Assembly (NCBI RefSeq): GCF_001423965.1
Contig: NZ_LMPV01000009.1
Span: forward strand, 1-64,000
Reading direction: 5' to 3'
Length of the DNA stretch: 64,000 nt
Origin: Exiguobacterium sp. Leaf196
GTDB taxonomy: Bacteria > Bacillota > Bacilli > Exiguobacteriales > Exiguobacteriaceae
Positions within the stretch are counted from its first letter, which is position 1; every line of letters starts with the position of its first letter. Position numbers and translations under genes: made by a program. This document shows, piece after piece, positions 33,861 through 42,247 of this stretch. Under the pieces are notes generated by a model that ran no database searches, was not told where the DNA came from, and saw nothing but the letters and a program-made list of their open reading frames with translations.

Positions 33861-36416
33861 ATGAAAAAATGGACTGCTCATGTTGCTGGACTCGCTGCAA
33901 CATTGATGTTGAGCTCGGTTCTACCCGCACCTGCTTTCGCTGAATCGCCACCTGCTCAACCGACGGCAGAAGTACAAACAGTCACAGAAACGACAGGAAC
34001 GGCTTATTTGAAAGAGAATACCGCATTGCTACAAACAGCTGACTCTACCGCTGTCATCCAACAACTACCAGCAGGAATGACATTCAAGACGCTCGATACG
34101 GACGGTGATTTCACTCGTGTCAGTTGGCAAGAAGGAATTGCTTATGTCGCAACAAGTGCGTTAACGCAAACAGCGCCTGTCTTCCAAAAACAAGCAACGT
34201 TGACTTCGAAAAGTCCACTCTCATTAGTCGCTTCACCTTTTGACTCCACCGTCGTGACGACACTTCCCGCTTATCAGCGAATCGATACATACGGCACTTT
34301 TGACACGTTCACACGCCTGAAATGGAAAGAGCAATACGTCTACGTACCTACGACACAACTCGAGCAACTTCCGAAATTGGTTGGAACGCGTTATGCCAAA
34401 CGAACGACTTCTCTCTTCGTTGAGCCGAAGACGACGAGCGCGAAGACAGCCGTCGTTCAAAATCAAGCATTTGAAACGTTCGGTACGACGGGTACTTTTA
34501 CACTTGTTGCGACTAAAACGGGTTACGCCTTCGTATTGACGGCTGATTTAGCTGATGCGCCGGTCGAAAATTATCCGGAAACAGGACTGCGTTATGCCAA
34601 ACGAACGACTTCTCTCTTCGTTGAACCGAAGACGACGAGCGCGAAGACAGCTGTTACTCAAAATCAAGCATTCGAAACGTTCGGTACGATCGGTACTTTT
34701 ACACGCGTGGCGACTAAGACGGGTCACGCCTTCGTATTGACGGCTGATTTAGCTGATGCGCCGGTCGTGAACCATCCGGAAACAGGGCTACGTTACGTCC
34801 AACAGCAGACGACGGTCTATGCTACTGCGACTACGAAAGGGAAAGTCCTTCAATCGCTTCCTGTGAATACTTCGCTTCAAACGTACGGCATCGAGGGTTC
34901 ATTTACACGAATCAAACGAAACGACGAGTATGCCTATATGCTGACGGCACATCTCGGTACATTGAAATACTATTCGAAGACTGCACGCCTCTATGTTCAG
35001 CGTGCTACACCGATCTATTCGGATGCCAAATCTTCAAGTCTTGTCTTAAAGCAACATCAAACGAATACGCTGCTGACGGTGTATGGCACAAGCGGTGCCT
35101 ATAGCCGGATCATCTTCCGTGGAGTTCATGCTTACGTCAAGACAGCTGATCTCGGTACTGGAAAAGTTTATGCATCAACCGGGACACGATACGCGAAACG
35201 CAACTTGTCCGTCTACACATCTGCGTCGACGAAGAGCAAAATCATGTATTCCGTCAAACGAGCTGACAAGCTAACGATTTACGGCACAAGCGGCAGTTAC
35301 ACACGCTTGAAAAAAGGATCGGTCTACGGTTACGTCAAGACGACGGATCTCGTCACGAAAAAACCGGATCTGTATGACGTCACTGGTCAACGCTACGTGA
35401 CGGAAGACGATGTCATCATTCGTTCGCAGGCAAAACTATCGGGTAAAAAAATCGGTACATTCAAAAAAGGGACCTCGATTTCGATCTACGGAAAAAGCGG
35501 TTATTATACACGCGTCAAATATAAAAACACCTTTGGTTTCGTCGATTCGAGTCGCATCGGACTGAACAAGCCGACGGCAAAAGCAAAAAAAGGCACGACA
35601 TTTTATGTCCATCTGGACCAGACGCCCCTCTTCTCTGCCGACGTGGCTTACAGTCGCCCAGCTGCCTATTTGAAGAAAGGGACGAAATTAATCGGTCTAA
35701 AATCAATTGATGATGACTTTTGGCAAGTTCGCCTGGCAAATGGTCAAACCGGTTACGTCCTCAACCCTTATATCAGCACGAGCAAACCCGATATGAAACT
35801 GACACAAAAAGCGATCGACCGGGCGAAAATCTATACGGTCAAACAGACGACGTCCTTCTTTGCGAGTCCAACAAGTCCAAAAGGTAGCGGACTCGTTGAA
35901 CAAGGCAAACGCGTTTATCCGCGTCATCGAGTCGGAAACTTCTATGTCATCCAGTCAGGCTGGACACCTGTTTATCTTCCTGTATCCACTGTGACGATCA
36001 CGTCCGATAAACGGGTCGTTAAAAAGAATAATACGCGTGGTGAAAAGCTGATCCAAGCAGCAGTCCAACATATCGGCACACCATACACATGGGGTTCGCA
36101 AGATGCCGTAAACGGTGGCTTCGACTGTTCCGGACTGATTCACTATGCGACGAACCAAGCTGGAAAATACGGTGGTCGGACGAACGTTCGTGGCTACTGG
36201 TATGGTGCGTTCTTCACGAATCGCCGGACGAGCATCTCAAGTGGTAAACGCTCAGATATCGTCTTCTTCCAGAACACCTATACAGACGGTCCATCGCATA
36301 TTGGAATCATGCTTGATAACGAACACTTCATCCATGCGGGTGGTTCACAGCTGCAAATCAATTCAATCTATGAACCGCGTTGGCAGGAGCATTTCCTCGG
36401 CTTTAAATCGATGTAA
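33861..36416 (+). CDS. secreted SH3b-repeat cell wall hydrolase with NlpC/P60 domain
   Basis: 851 residues. Signal peptide MKKWTAHVAGLAATLMLSS with probable cleavage after AFA near residue 31. About nine SH3-like wall-binding repeats fill residues ~50-700, each near 65-70 residues with motifs such as RYAKRTTSLF and TYGTSGSYTRL. The C-terminal NlpC/P60 endopeptidase has catalytic Cys in GGFDCSGLIHY, His in GPSHIGIML and a third polar residue in FIHAGGS. It should cut peptidoglycan stem peptides outside the cell. Two repeats are near-identical at DNA level. ATG 33861 is assumed; GTG 33849 is possible, as the GGAG is 11 nt away. Confidence 0.9.
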   Translation: MKKWTAHVAGLAATLMLSSVLPAPAFAESPPAQPTAEVQTVTETTGTAYLKENTALLQTADSTAVIQQLPAGMTFKTLDTDGDFTRVSWQEGIAYVATSALTQTAPVFQKQATLTSKSPLSLVASPFDSTVVTTLPAYQRIDTYGTFDTFTRLKWKEQYVYVPTTQLEQLPKLVGTRYAKRTTSLFVEPKTTSAKTAVVQNQAFETFGTTGTFTLVATKTGYAFVLTADLADAPVENYPETGLRYAKRTTSLFVEPKTTSAKTAVTQNQAFETFGTIGTFTRVATKTGHAFVLTADLADAPVVNHPETGLRYVQQQTTVYATATTKGKVLQSLPVNTSLQTYGIEGSFTRIKRNDEYAYMLTAHLGTLKYYSKTARLYVQRATPIYSDAKSSSLVLKQHQTNTLLTVYGTSGAYSRIIFRGVHAYVKTADLGTGKVYASTGTRYAKRNLSVYTSASTKSKIMYSVKRADKLTIYGTSGSYTRLKKGSVYGYVKTTDLVTKKPDLYDVTGQRYVTEDDVIIRSQAKLSGKKIGTFKKGTSISIYGKSGYYTRVKYKNTFGFVDSSRIGLNKPTAKAKKGTTFYVHLDQTPLFSADVAYSRPAAYLKKGTKLIGLKSIDDDFWQVRLANGQTGYVLNPYISTSKPDMKLTQKAIDRAKIYTVKQTTSFFASPTSPKGSGLVEQGKRVYPRHRVGNFYVIQSGWTPVYLPVSTVTITSDKRVVKKNNTRGEKLIQAAVQHIGTPYTWGSQDAVNGGFDCSGLIHYATNQAGKYGGRTNVRGYWYGAFFTNRRTSISSGKRSDIVFFQNTYTDGPSHIGIMLDNEHFIHAGGSQLQINSIYEPRWQEHFLGFKSM
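34389..34790 (+). repeat. 201-bp tandem direct repeat inside the SH3b gene
   Basis: Two units of exactly 201 bp (67 codons), at 34389-34589 and 34590-34790, are nearly identical at DNA level. A third unit starting at 34791 is clearly diverged. The period equals one SH3b repeat, which points to recent in-frame duplication. Confidence 0.9.
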
Positions 36417-36420
36417 TAAA

Positions 36421-36461
36421 AAAGACGAATCCGTCGGTTTCGACGGGTTCGTCTCTTCTTA
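36421..36461 (-). terminator. terminator between the wall hydrolase and the ABM-domain gene
   Basis: GACGAATCCGTCG / CGACGGGTTCGTC with a 4-nt loop. The strong T run (TTTTTTATT) is on the minus strand; it probably serves both genes. Confidence 0.88.
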
Positions 36462-36471
36462 TCGCAACACG

Positions 36472-36765
36472 TCAGAAAGTCATCTCGACGTATTTCGCCA
36501 CTTGTCGGTCCATCAAGTATAATTCGATCTGTTCACGGTAGGCTTTATAGTGGTCGGATGCGATATGCGCTTCAAGCGCTTCTTCGTCCCGATACACTTC
36601 ATACAACATGAATTGATGCTCATCCTCGATCGATTGGTGCAAGGAATAACGTAAGCATCCTTCTTCTTTTTGTGAAGCATGATAAACCGTTTGTAAAATC
36701 GGGAAGACTTGATCCGCAAGTCCAGCTTTGATTGTAAGTACAGCATTGACGACGATTTCTCCCAT
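36472..36765 (-). CDS. antibiotic biosynthesis monooxygenase (ABM) domain protein
   Basis: 97 residues, dimeric alpha-beta barrel fold. VNAVLTIKAGLADQVFPIL, EGCLRYSLHQS and FMLYEVYRDEEALEAHIASDHY are the ABM/YgiN features. The family includes quinol monooxygenases and heme-degrading enzymes; nothing here decides which. AAAGGGGATAATGTAAC precedes ATG 36765. Confidence 0.85.
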   Translation of the reverse strand: MGEIVVNAVLTIKAGLADQVFPILQTVYHASQKEEGCLRYSLHQSIEDEHQFMLYEVYRDEEALEAHIASDHYKAYREQIELYLMDRQVAKYVEMTF

Positions 36766-36842
36766 GTTACATTATCCCCTTTCGTGATTACCTGTATCTG
36801 TACCCATTTTCGCGAAAAGACACACGTTAAAGGAGCTTGAAC

Positions 36843-38021
36843 ATGCAAACTCAACTTTTTGAAGCACTCGAACAATTCGAACCGACAATGATCGCGTTAC
36901 GTCGCGATTTTCATCGACACCCGGAACTCTCTTTCCAGGAAGTCCGCACACCAGAACGGATTGCCGCCTTTTACGCAGAACAGGGCATTCCTCATCAAAC
37001 AGCCGTCGGAGGTCGTGGTGTCGTCGCGACGATCGAAGGCAAACAGCCTGGTCCGACGATTGCGGTCCGTGCCGATTTTGATGCTTTACCACTTCAAGAA
37101 GAGACGACGCTTGCCTTCCGGTCGATCCATCCCGGGGTCATGCATGCTTGTGGACACGATGGTCATACGGCGATCGTGATGGCCCTTGCTGCTACGCTCT
37201 ATCCGTTACGCGATCAATTGCAAGGAACGATTCGGATCATCCACCAGCATGGAGAAGAGGTCTTCCCCGGTGGAGCAATCCAAATGATCGAAGCCGGCGT
37301 CCTCGAAGGGGTCGATGCAATTTTCGCGACACATCTCGAAAATGATTTACCGGTTGGCACGATCGGGTTCCGGGAAGGACATACATTGTGTGCGATCGAC
37401 GAATTCGAAATCATCGTCCATGGTCAAGGTGGGCATGCCCAGGCACCGCATAAAACAAAAGATGCTCTCGTCGCTGGAGCGCAACTCGTCTGCAACTTAC
37501 AACATCTCGTTAGTCGACGGGTCGATCCGTTTGAGCCGGCTGTTCTCGCAATCGGTTCTTTCCATGCAGGAACAGCACCAAATATTGTTACGGGTGAGGC
37601 ACGCATTGTCGGGGAAATCCGAACGTTCAATGAGACACTTCGGCATCAGCTCCGGCAAGAAGTCGATCTTGTCGCTAAGACGACGTGTGCCGGCATCGGT
37701 GCTTCGTATTCGATTGACTTCACGACTGGTTACCCGGCGCTCTGGAATCACCCGGATGAGACAAAACTCGTTCAGGAAGCTGCTGCTTTCTTACCGGAAG
37801 CATCCGTCCGGGCACTCACACCAATGATGGCGGCGGACGACTTCGCACATTACTTAACATACGTCCCGGGTAGTTATTTCTTTACTGGCTCCGGATATAC
37901 GGACGGTCGCGTCAACTATCCGCAGCACCATCCACAGTACGAGATCAATGAACAAGCGTTGTTGATCGGTGCGAAGACACTTGGAGCAACCGTTTTACGT
38001 GCCTTAAATTCTAAGGATTGA
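36843..38021 (+). CDS. M20-family amidohydrolase (N-acyl amino acid or hippurate hydrolase type)
   Basis: 392 residues, cytosolic metallopeptidase-fold enzyme. LRRDFHRHPELSFQE opens the protein and MHACGHDGHTA carries the metal ligands near residue 98; further ligands lie in GEEVFPGGA and the C-terminal HHPQYEINE. This is the M20D branch (aminoacylase, IAA-amino acid hydrolase, N-acetyldiaminopimelate deacetylase). Substrate not readable. AAAGGAGCTTGAAC precedes ATG 36843. The msrA promoter overlaps its stop codon. Confidence 0.88.
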   Translation: MQTQLFEALEQFEPTMIALRRDFHRHPELSFQEVRTPERIAAFYAEQGIPHQTAVGGRGVVATIEGKQPGPTIAVRADFDALPLQEETTLAFRSIHPGVMHACGHDGHTAIVMALAATLYPLRDQLQGTIRIIHQHGEEVFPGGAIQMIEAGVLEGVDAIFATHLENDLPVGTIGFREGHTLCAIDEFEIIVHGQGGHAQAPHKTKDALVAGAQLVCNLQHLVSRRVDPFEPAVLAIGSFHAGTAPNIVTGEARIVGEIRTFNETLRHQLRQEVDLVAKTTCAGIGASYSIDFTTGYPALWNHPDETKLVQEAAAFLPEASVRALTPMMAADDFAHYLTYVPGSYFFTGSGYTDGRVNYPQHHPQYEINEQALLIGAKTLGATVLRALNSKD

Positions 38022-38047
38022 CTTTATTTCTTTGTGAATGGTATCAT
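38018..38047 (+). promoter_or_regulatory. sigma-A promoter of the msrA transcript
   Basis: TTGACT, 18 bp, TATCAT, 38 bp upstream of the S-box. The -35 overlaps the stop codon of the M20 gene. Confidence 0.65.
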
Positions 38048-38084
38048 CACAACAATGATAACGAATGACATCAACTTCATATAC

Positions 38085-38186
38085 CCTTATCAAGAGTGGA
38101 CCGAGAGATCTGGATCGATGACGTCCCAGCAACCTGCGCATAGCAAGGTGCTACGACCAGCAAAGCGAAAGCTTTGGTTGATAAAA
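38085..38186 (+). promoter_or_regulatory. SAM-I riboswitch (S-box) before msrA
   Basis: P1 TTATCAA/TTGATAA, AGAGTGGACCGAGAGATCTGG, CGATGACGTCC, CAGCAACC, AAGGTGCTACGACC. The core blocks of SAM-I are present; P2b is a variant (GAGATC/ATC). This is the third S-box in the window. Confidence 0.88.
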
Positions 38187-38191
38187 AGCGG

Positions 38192-38234
38192 CGACTCCTT
38201 TTGCAACCAAGCGAAGGAGTCGTTTTCGTTTTCT
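38192..38234 (+). terminator. SAM-riboswitch terminator before msrA
   Basis: CGACTCCTT / AAGGAGTCG with a 13-nt loop, followed by TTTTCGTTTTC. Confidence 0.88.
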
Positions 38235-38281
38235 CGCTGTCAGACATACAATGGGGATTTCCCACGGAGAGGAAGAGACAG

Positions 38282-38812
38282 ATGGAAAAAGCAACATTTG
38301 CAGGTGGATGTTTTTGGTGCATGGTGACACCATTTGAAGAATTACCAGGAATCGAGGGAATCGTATCAGGTTACATGGGCGGACACGTCGATAACCCGAC
38401 ATACGAGCAAGTCAAAACAGGAACGACGGGACACCTCGAAGTCGTCCAAATCACGTTTGATCCGAGCCTGTTCCCATACGAGCGTTTACTTGAACTCTAC
38501 TGGCCCCAAACGGATCCGACGGATGCAGAAGGTCAATTCCAAGATCGCGGTACGCAGTACGCACCAGCAATCTTCTATCATACGGATGCGCAGCATGAAG
38601 CTGCGATTACTTCTCGTGACGCTCTTGCTGCAAGCAACCGTTTCAAACAGCCAATCGTGACGCGGATCGATGCTGCTTCTGAATTTTATCCAGCGGAAGA
38701 GTACCACCAAGACTTCCATAAGAAAAATCCAGAACACTACAAAAAAGATCGTGCTGCTTCTGGTCGTGATGCCTTCATCGAACAGGAATGGAAAGATACG
38801 ACGACGGTCTGA
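38282..38812 (+). CDS. msrA: peptide-methionine (S)-S-oxide reductase
   Basis: Repairs methionine-S-sulfoxide in proteins and free methionine. 176 residues, with catalytic Cys in GGCFWCM near residue 11 and further motifs GYMGGHVDNPTYEQV, GHLEVVQITFDP and AEEYHQDFHKKNP. GGAGAGGAAGAGACAG precedes ATG 38282. It lies behind an S-box, so it should be induced when SAM, and thus methionine, is low. That links repair of oxidised methionine to methionine supply. No msrB is seen beside it. Confidence 0.95.
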   Translation: MEKATFAGGCFWCMVTPFEELPGIEGIVSGYMGGHVDNPTYEQVKTGTTGHLEVVQITFDPSLFPYERLLELYWPQTDPTDAEGQFQDRGTQYAPAIFYHTDAQHEAAITSRDALAASNRFKQPIVTRIDAASEFYPAEEYHQDFHKKNPEHYKKDRAASGRDAFIEQEWKDTTTV

Positions 38813-38831
38813 TTCAAAAAAATGTATATAA

Positions 38832-38871
38832 AAACAGGTCAGTAAACGTTAGTTTGCTGACCTGTTTCATT
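38832..38871. terminator. bidirectional terminator between msrA and a DUF606 gene
   Basis: AAACAGGTCAG-t-AAAC / GTTT-g-CTGACCTGTTT between convergent genes. Confidence 0.85.
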
Positions 38872-38888
38872 GTTATGGAAAAAGTAAG

Positions 38889-39371
38889 TCATGAAACACG
38901 TTCTAGTTGATCCTTTGTCTGTTGTTCCGGTGCCACGACTTGATACCGTTTCAAGACGAAGATGCCACACACCATGACAGCGAGACCGATGAGCTGACCA
39001 AACGATAAGTCGATTTGCGGCAAACCGAACCAACCGAACGTATCAACGGCGAGGGCAAAGCTCAACTGCGAAATCAACACGACAGAAATCGCGACGGACG
39101 GACCAAGCAATTGAATCCCGCGCATGACACAAAAGACGACACCGACACCTACGAGTCCACCGAACCAGTAGAGTGGTGACACGTTTTGAATCTGTCCGAT
39201 CGTTCCACCACGAAACAGGACATACGTGATGCTTGCTCCGATGAAGCCGACGAAGAAAACCAGCGTCGTCGTCGCCCAAGCGCCAAACGCGTCACTCATC
39301 CTAGCATTCAATACCGTCTGTAAACTGATTAGCATCCCTGCCAATACGGCACACACGATGCCTATTACCAT
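38889..39371 (-). CDS. DUF606 (YdcZ-type) DMT-superfamily membrane protein
   Basis: 160 residues, five hydrophobic segments. Starts GIVCAVLAGMLISLQTVLNARM, with the family pattern GxxxxxQxxxNxxL, then GLVGVGVVF and a final helix ending VLKRYQ. DUF606 proteins are half-size DMT transporters of unknown substrate. Paralogue of the gene at 40068-40496; the two flank a Crp/Fnr regulator. Confidence 0.85.
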   Translation of the reverse strand: MVIGIVCAVLAGMLISLQTVLNARMSDAFGAWATTTLVFFVGFIGASITYVLFRGGTIGQIQNVSPLYWFGGLVGVGVVFCVMRGIQLLGPSVAISVVLISQLSFALAVDTFGWFGLPQIDLSFGQLIGLAVMVCGIFVLKRYQVVAPEQQTKDQLERVS

Positions 39372-39383
39372 GTTCGTTCCTCC

Positions 39384-40052
39384 TTACTCATAGCTGTTGC
39401 CGTTCGCCTTCTCGCGAATCCGCTCCAGATCGACAATGATGATTTTCCCGCGTCGTCGAACGAGAATCTCTTCTTCACATAATTTCGTGATGATCCGATT
39501 GAGATGGCGATAACTCGTTCCAAGCCAGTCGGCGACGTCATGCAGGTTCGACGTCCGCATCTCCTGATAAAACAAACTGTCACTAGCTTCGGACGCAATT
39601 GATAATAAGTAGCCTGCAAATCGCTCCTCGACCGTATAGAGTACGTGGTGCGACGCTGATTTCGAATCGGCATACCACTTCGCTGTAATTGTTCGTAGTA
39701 AAAATTGCAGAAAAACATTCGTCGTATTGTGCTCGCGTAAAATCGCATACGGCACGCTCAACACATCGACATCGGTCACCGCCTCAACTGTATTCAACAC
39801 TTCTCGTTCATTGATGAACTCGGCGTCACCAATCACTGTCAGTGGTGTTTTGAATCGTAAAATCCGTTGTTTCCCTTCTGACGAAGCAGCAGAAATCTTG
39901 ACCTTGCCTGCGACGATGAAGTACATCCGGTCGATTGTCGCACCGGTCGTACAGAGGAGTTCTCCTTTTCGGAAGGTTTCTTCACGCAACCAAGCGCGCG
40001 TCTCTTCCGTTAAAATCGTATCCAGTCCATATTGTTGGATGACGGTTTCCAT
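39384..40052 (-). CDS. Crp/Fnr family transcription regulator (YeiL-like)
   Basis: 222 residues. Cyclic-nucleotide-binding-type beta barrel in residues ~15-120 (RKGELLCTTGATIDRMYFIVAGKVKI) and a Crp-type winged helix at ~165-210 (LHDVADWLGTSYRHLNRIITKLCEE). No cysteine cluster for an Fe-S centre is visible. It sits between two DUF606 transporter genes with gaps of only 12 and 15 bp, so it probably controls them. Confidence 0.87.
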   Translation of the reverse strand: METVIQQYGLDTILTEETRAWLREETFRKGELLCTTGATIDRMYFIVAGKVKISAASSEGKQRILRFKTPLTVIGDAEFINEREVLNTVEAVTDVDVLSVPYAILREHNTTNVFLQFLLRTITAKWYADSKSASHHVLYTVEERFAGYLLSIASEASDSLFYQEMRTSNLHDVADWLGTSYRHLNRIITKLCEEEILVRRRGKIIIVDLERIREKANGNSYE

Positions 40053-40067
40053 GTTCGTTCCCTCCCT

Positions 40068-40496
40068 TTAGGCAAGTGAGAAAATCGCAACTCCTGCAAG
40101 CATGAGACCCACACCAACCCACTGACCACGATTTCCTTGTTTTTTTAAGACACCGAACCATCCTTTTAAATCAATCAGAAAGGCACATAAAATCTGCGCG
40201 ACGAGTAACAAACACATCGCCCATGTCATCCCGAGTTTTTGGATCGCTGTGAGTTCCGTTACGACGACTAGCACGCCAATCAAACCACCGCTCGCATAAA
40301 TCCACGGTAACTGACGGAATCCGCCGATTTTCCGATCTCGTACGAAGCTATAAATGACTAAACAACCCATCAGACCAACAAAGTGGACGATCAATACGGA
40401 TAACCACGGTCCGACGCCTGTCGCAAGGCGCGCATTGAATATACCTTGCAGGGCGATGAACAGACCGCTCATCAAAGCAAACACGACTCCTTGCAA
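40068..40496 (-). CDS. DUF606 (YdcZ-type) DMT-superfamily membrane protein, first of pair
   Basis: 142 residues, with about five hydrophobic segments; the Q-x3-N pattern is in GLFIALQGIFNARL. Starts at TTG 40496 directly after AAAGGAGGAGATGAC, a strong site. The two DUF606 proteins may form a heterodimer, as paired short DMT/SMR proteins do; that is an inference. Confidence 0.83.
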   Translation of the reverse strand: MQGVVFALMSGLFIALQGIFNARLATGVGPWLSVLIVHFVGLMGCLVIYSFVRDRKIGGFRQLPWIYASGGLIGVLVVVTELTAIQKLGMTWAMCLLLVAQILCAFLIDLKGWFGVLKKQGNRGQWVGVGLMLAGVAIFSLA

Positions 40497-40582
40497 GTCA
40501 TCTCCTCCTTTAATCTCTACACTAGAGTAGACCTTATTCGTGCCTCACTTGAAAAGGACAAATGTCCCATTTTCAAAAAAAC

Positions 40583-40613
40583 ATGAAAAACCCGCTTTCC
40601 ACAAGCGGGTTTA
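40583..40613 (-). terminator. terminator overlapping the stop codon of the flavin oxidoreductase
   Basis: Minus-strand AAACCCGCTT / AAGCGGGTTT with a 5-nt loop, followed by TTC. The 5' arm begins within the TAA stop. Confidence 0.82.
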
Positions 40614-41570
40614 CGGGTCATCATTGTATGTTAATGTCGCAAAACGAGCAGTCGTCCGCTTCAGCTGTTCCTCTGCTTCCTCCATCATGCGCGTAAACAA
40701 CTCCGCAACCGTTGGCACATCACGAATCAAACCGGCAACCAGTCCAGCGTTGACATATCCTTTCTCTTCATCGCCTTCAAGAGCGCCTGTAATATGATAC
40801 GACTCATTCGTCTGATCGAGAAAAGCAGTAGGTGTCTCGGCTGTGAGGTGTTCGACGTAAGGACCATCAAGGACACGTCGGACAAATCCAACGGAGCGCC
40901 CGATGATGCGTGTATCGGTATCTGTCGCATCCGTTAAGCGCGATTTATAAACTGGATGGACCTTCGCATCTTCCGTCGCGATTAACCGTGTTCCGAGCTG
41001 GACGCCGGCAGCACCAAGCAACAGGACAGCTGCTAGTCCACGCCCATCGCCAATCCCACCCGCTGCAAGAACCGGAATCTTGACCCGATCGACAAGCTGC
41101 GGAATCAAAGTGAGGGTCGTCAGTTCAAGCGGGGAATTGATACCTGCCGCTTCAACTCCCTCCGCTACGAGTACATCGGCTCCTGCCTGTTCTGCCTTTA
41201 ACGCCTGTTTGACTGAAGCGACAACCGCGATCGTTTTGATGCCAGCGGCTTGTAGTCGCTCTATGTACGGTGCCGGATTTCCTGCCGACAAGGAGACGAC
41301 CGGAATCTTTTCTGCAATCGCGAGATCGATCAGTGCTTCCGTATAAGGAGATACACGAATCGCGATGTTCAAGGCAAATGGTTGCTCCGTCAGGGTTCGT
41401 GTCTCCTGAATCCGAGACGCTACTTCATCGACCGACAACGTACCGCACCCAAGCGTTCCGAGTCCTCCGGCATTCGACACCGCTGCCGTGAGTGCTGCAT
41501 GACTAATGTTACCCATCCCTCCTTGGATCAATGGATAACGAATGTTGAATAGCTCACAAATCGGAAACAT
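40611..41570 (-). CDS. NAD(P)H-dependent flavin oxidoreductase (nitronate monooxygenase / FabK-like)
   Basis: FMN TIM-barrel enzyme of 319 residues. Opens with PLIQGGMGNISHAALTAAVSNAGGLGTLG; FMN phosphate motifs occur as VLAAGGIGDGRGLAAVLLLGAAGVQLGTRL. Close relatives are either enoyl-ACP reductase II (FabK) or nitronate monooxygenases, and sequence reading alone does not separate these; absence of fatty acid genes nearby favours neither. ATG 41570 follows CGGAGGAAAGAT; the longer frame lacks support. Confidence 0.85.
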   Translation of the reverse strand: MFPICELFNIRYPLIQGGMGNISHAALTAAVSNAGGLGTLGCGTLSVDEVASRIQETRTLTEQPFALNIAIRVSPYTEALIDLAIAEKIPVVSLSAGNPAPYIERLQAAGIKTIAVVASVKQALKAEQAGADVLVAEGVEAAGINSPLELTTLTLIPQLVDRVKIPVLAAGGIGDGRGLAAVLLLGAAGVQLGTRLIATEDAKVHPVYKSRLTDATDTDTRIIGRSVGFVRRVLDGPYVEHLTAETPTAFLDQTNESYHITGALEGDEEKGYVNAGLVAGLIRDVPTVAELFTRMMEEAEEQLKRTTARFATLTYNDDP

Positions 41571-41661
41571 ATCTTTCCTCCGTTCTCGACTCCCACCGCA
41601 TGATATACTGACAGGGAATGAATAGTAGTTCATCTTATCCTAGAAATGAGGTCGTTCTGTT

Positions 41662-42201
41662 ATGAAGATTCCGTATCAATCGATTCATCCGAACGTAGCA
41701 TCCGATGTATTCATCGCTCCTGGCGCTTATCTGATTGGAGACGTCACGATCGGTTCCGAGTCTACCATCTGGTTCAACGCTGTATTACGCGGTGACGAAG
41801 GACCGATTACAATCGGCAAACGCTGCAGTATCCAAGACAACGCAACGATTCATCTGTACGAAGGCGCACCTGTCGTCATCGAGGATGAAGTGACGGTCGG
41901 ACATAACGCGATTTTACACGGCTGTAAAATCGGACGTCGTTCGATCGTCGGAATGGGCGCGACCGTTCTTGATCATGCAGACATCGGTGAGGAATGCATC
42001 ATCGGGGCGAACACGTTGATTCCATCAGGAAAAGTCTTCCCACCCCGTTCGCTGATCATCGGCTCACCGGGTAAAGTCGTGCGTGAACTGACGGAAGCGG
42101 ACCTCGCGATGATTCAGGAGTCGATTGATTCCTATGTCGATAAAGGTTACGCTTTCCGAAACATTCTCGCAGGATCAGCTGAACAAAACACATCTGAATG
42201 A
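41662..42201 (+). CDS. paaY: gamma-carbonic-anhydrase-family hexapeptide protein, PaaY/YtoA-like
   Basis: 179 residues, left-handed beta-helix of hexapeptide repeats (VTIGSESTIWFNAVLRGDEGPITIG, IQDNATIHL, VGHNAILHG, IIGANTLIP, IIGSPGKVVREL). Conserved His ligands are in ATIHL and VGHNAILHG. B. subtilis YtoA is similar and is not linked to phenylacetate. Here the gene is next to paaX (convergent), and E. coli has paaX-paaY side by side with PaaY a thioesterase helping the pathway. The PaaY name is thus context-based. Confidence 0.75.
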   Translation: MKIPYQSIHPNVASDVFIAPGAYLIGDVTIGSESTIWFNAVLRGDEGPITIGKRCSIQDNATIHLYEGAPVVIEDEVTVGHNAILHGCKIGRRSIVGMGATVLDHADIGEECIIGANTLIPSGKVFPPRSLIIGSPGKVVRELTEADLAMIQESIDSYVDKGYAFRNILAGSAEQNTSE

Positions 42202-42209
42202 CAGGAATG

Positions 42210-42245
42210 CGGGGCGGATCGCGCGATCCGTCCCGCTCTTTTGTA
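42210..42245 (+). terminator. terminator of the PaaY-like gene
   Basis: GCGGGGCGGATCG / CGATCCGTCCCGC followed by TCTTTTGT; just before the paaX stop codon of the opposite strand. Confidence 0.82.
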
Positions 42246-42247
42246 TA

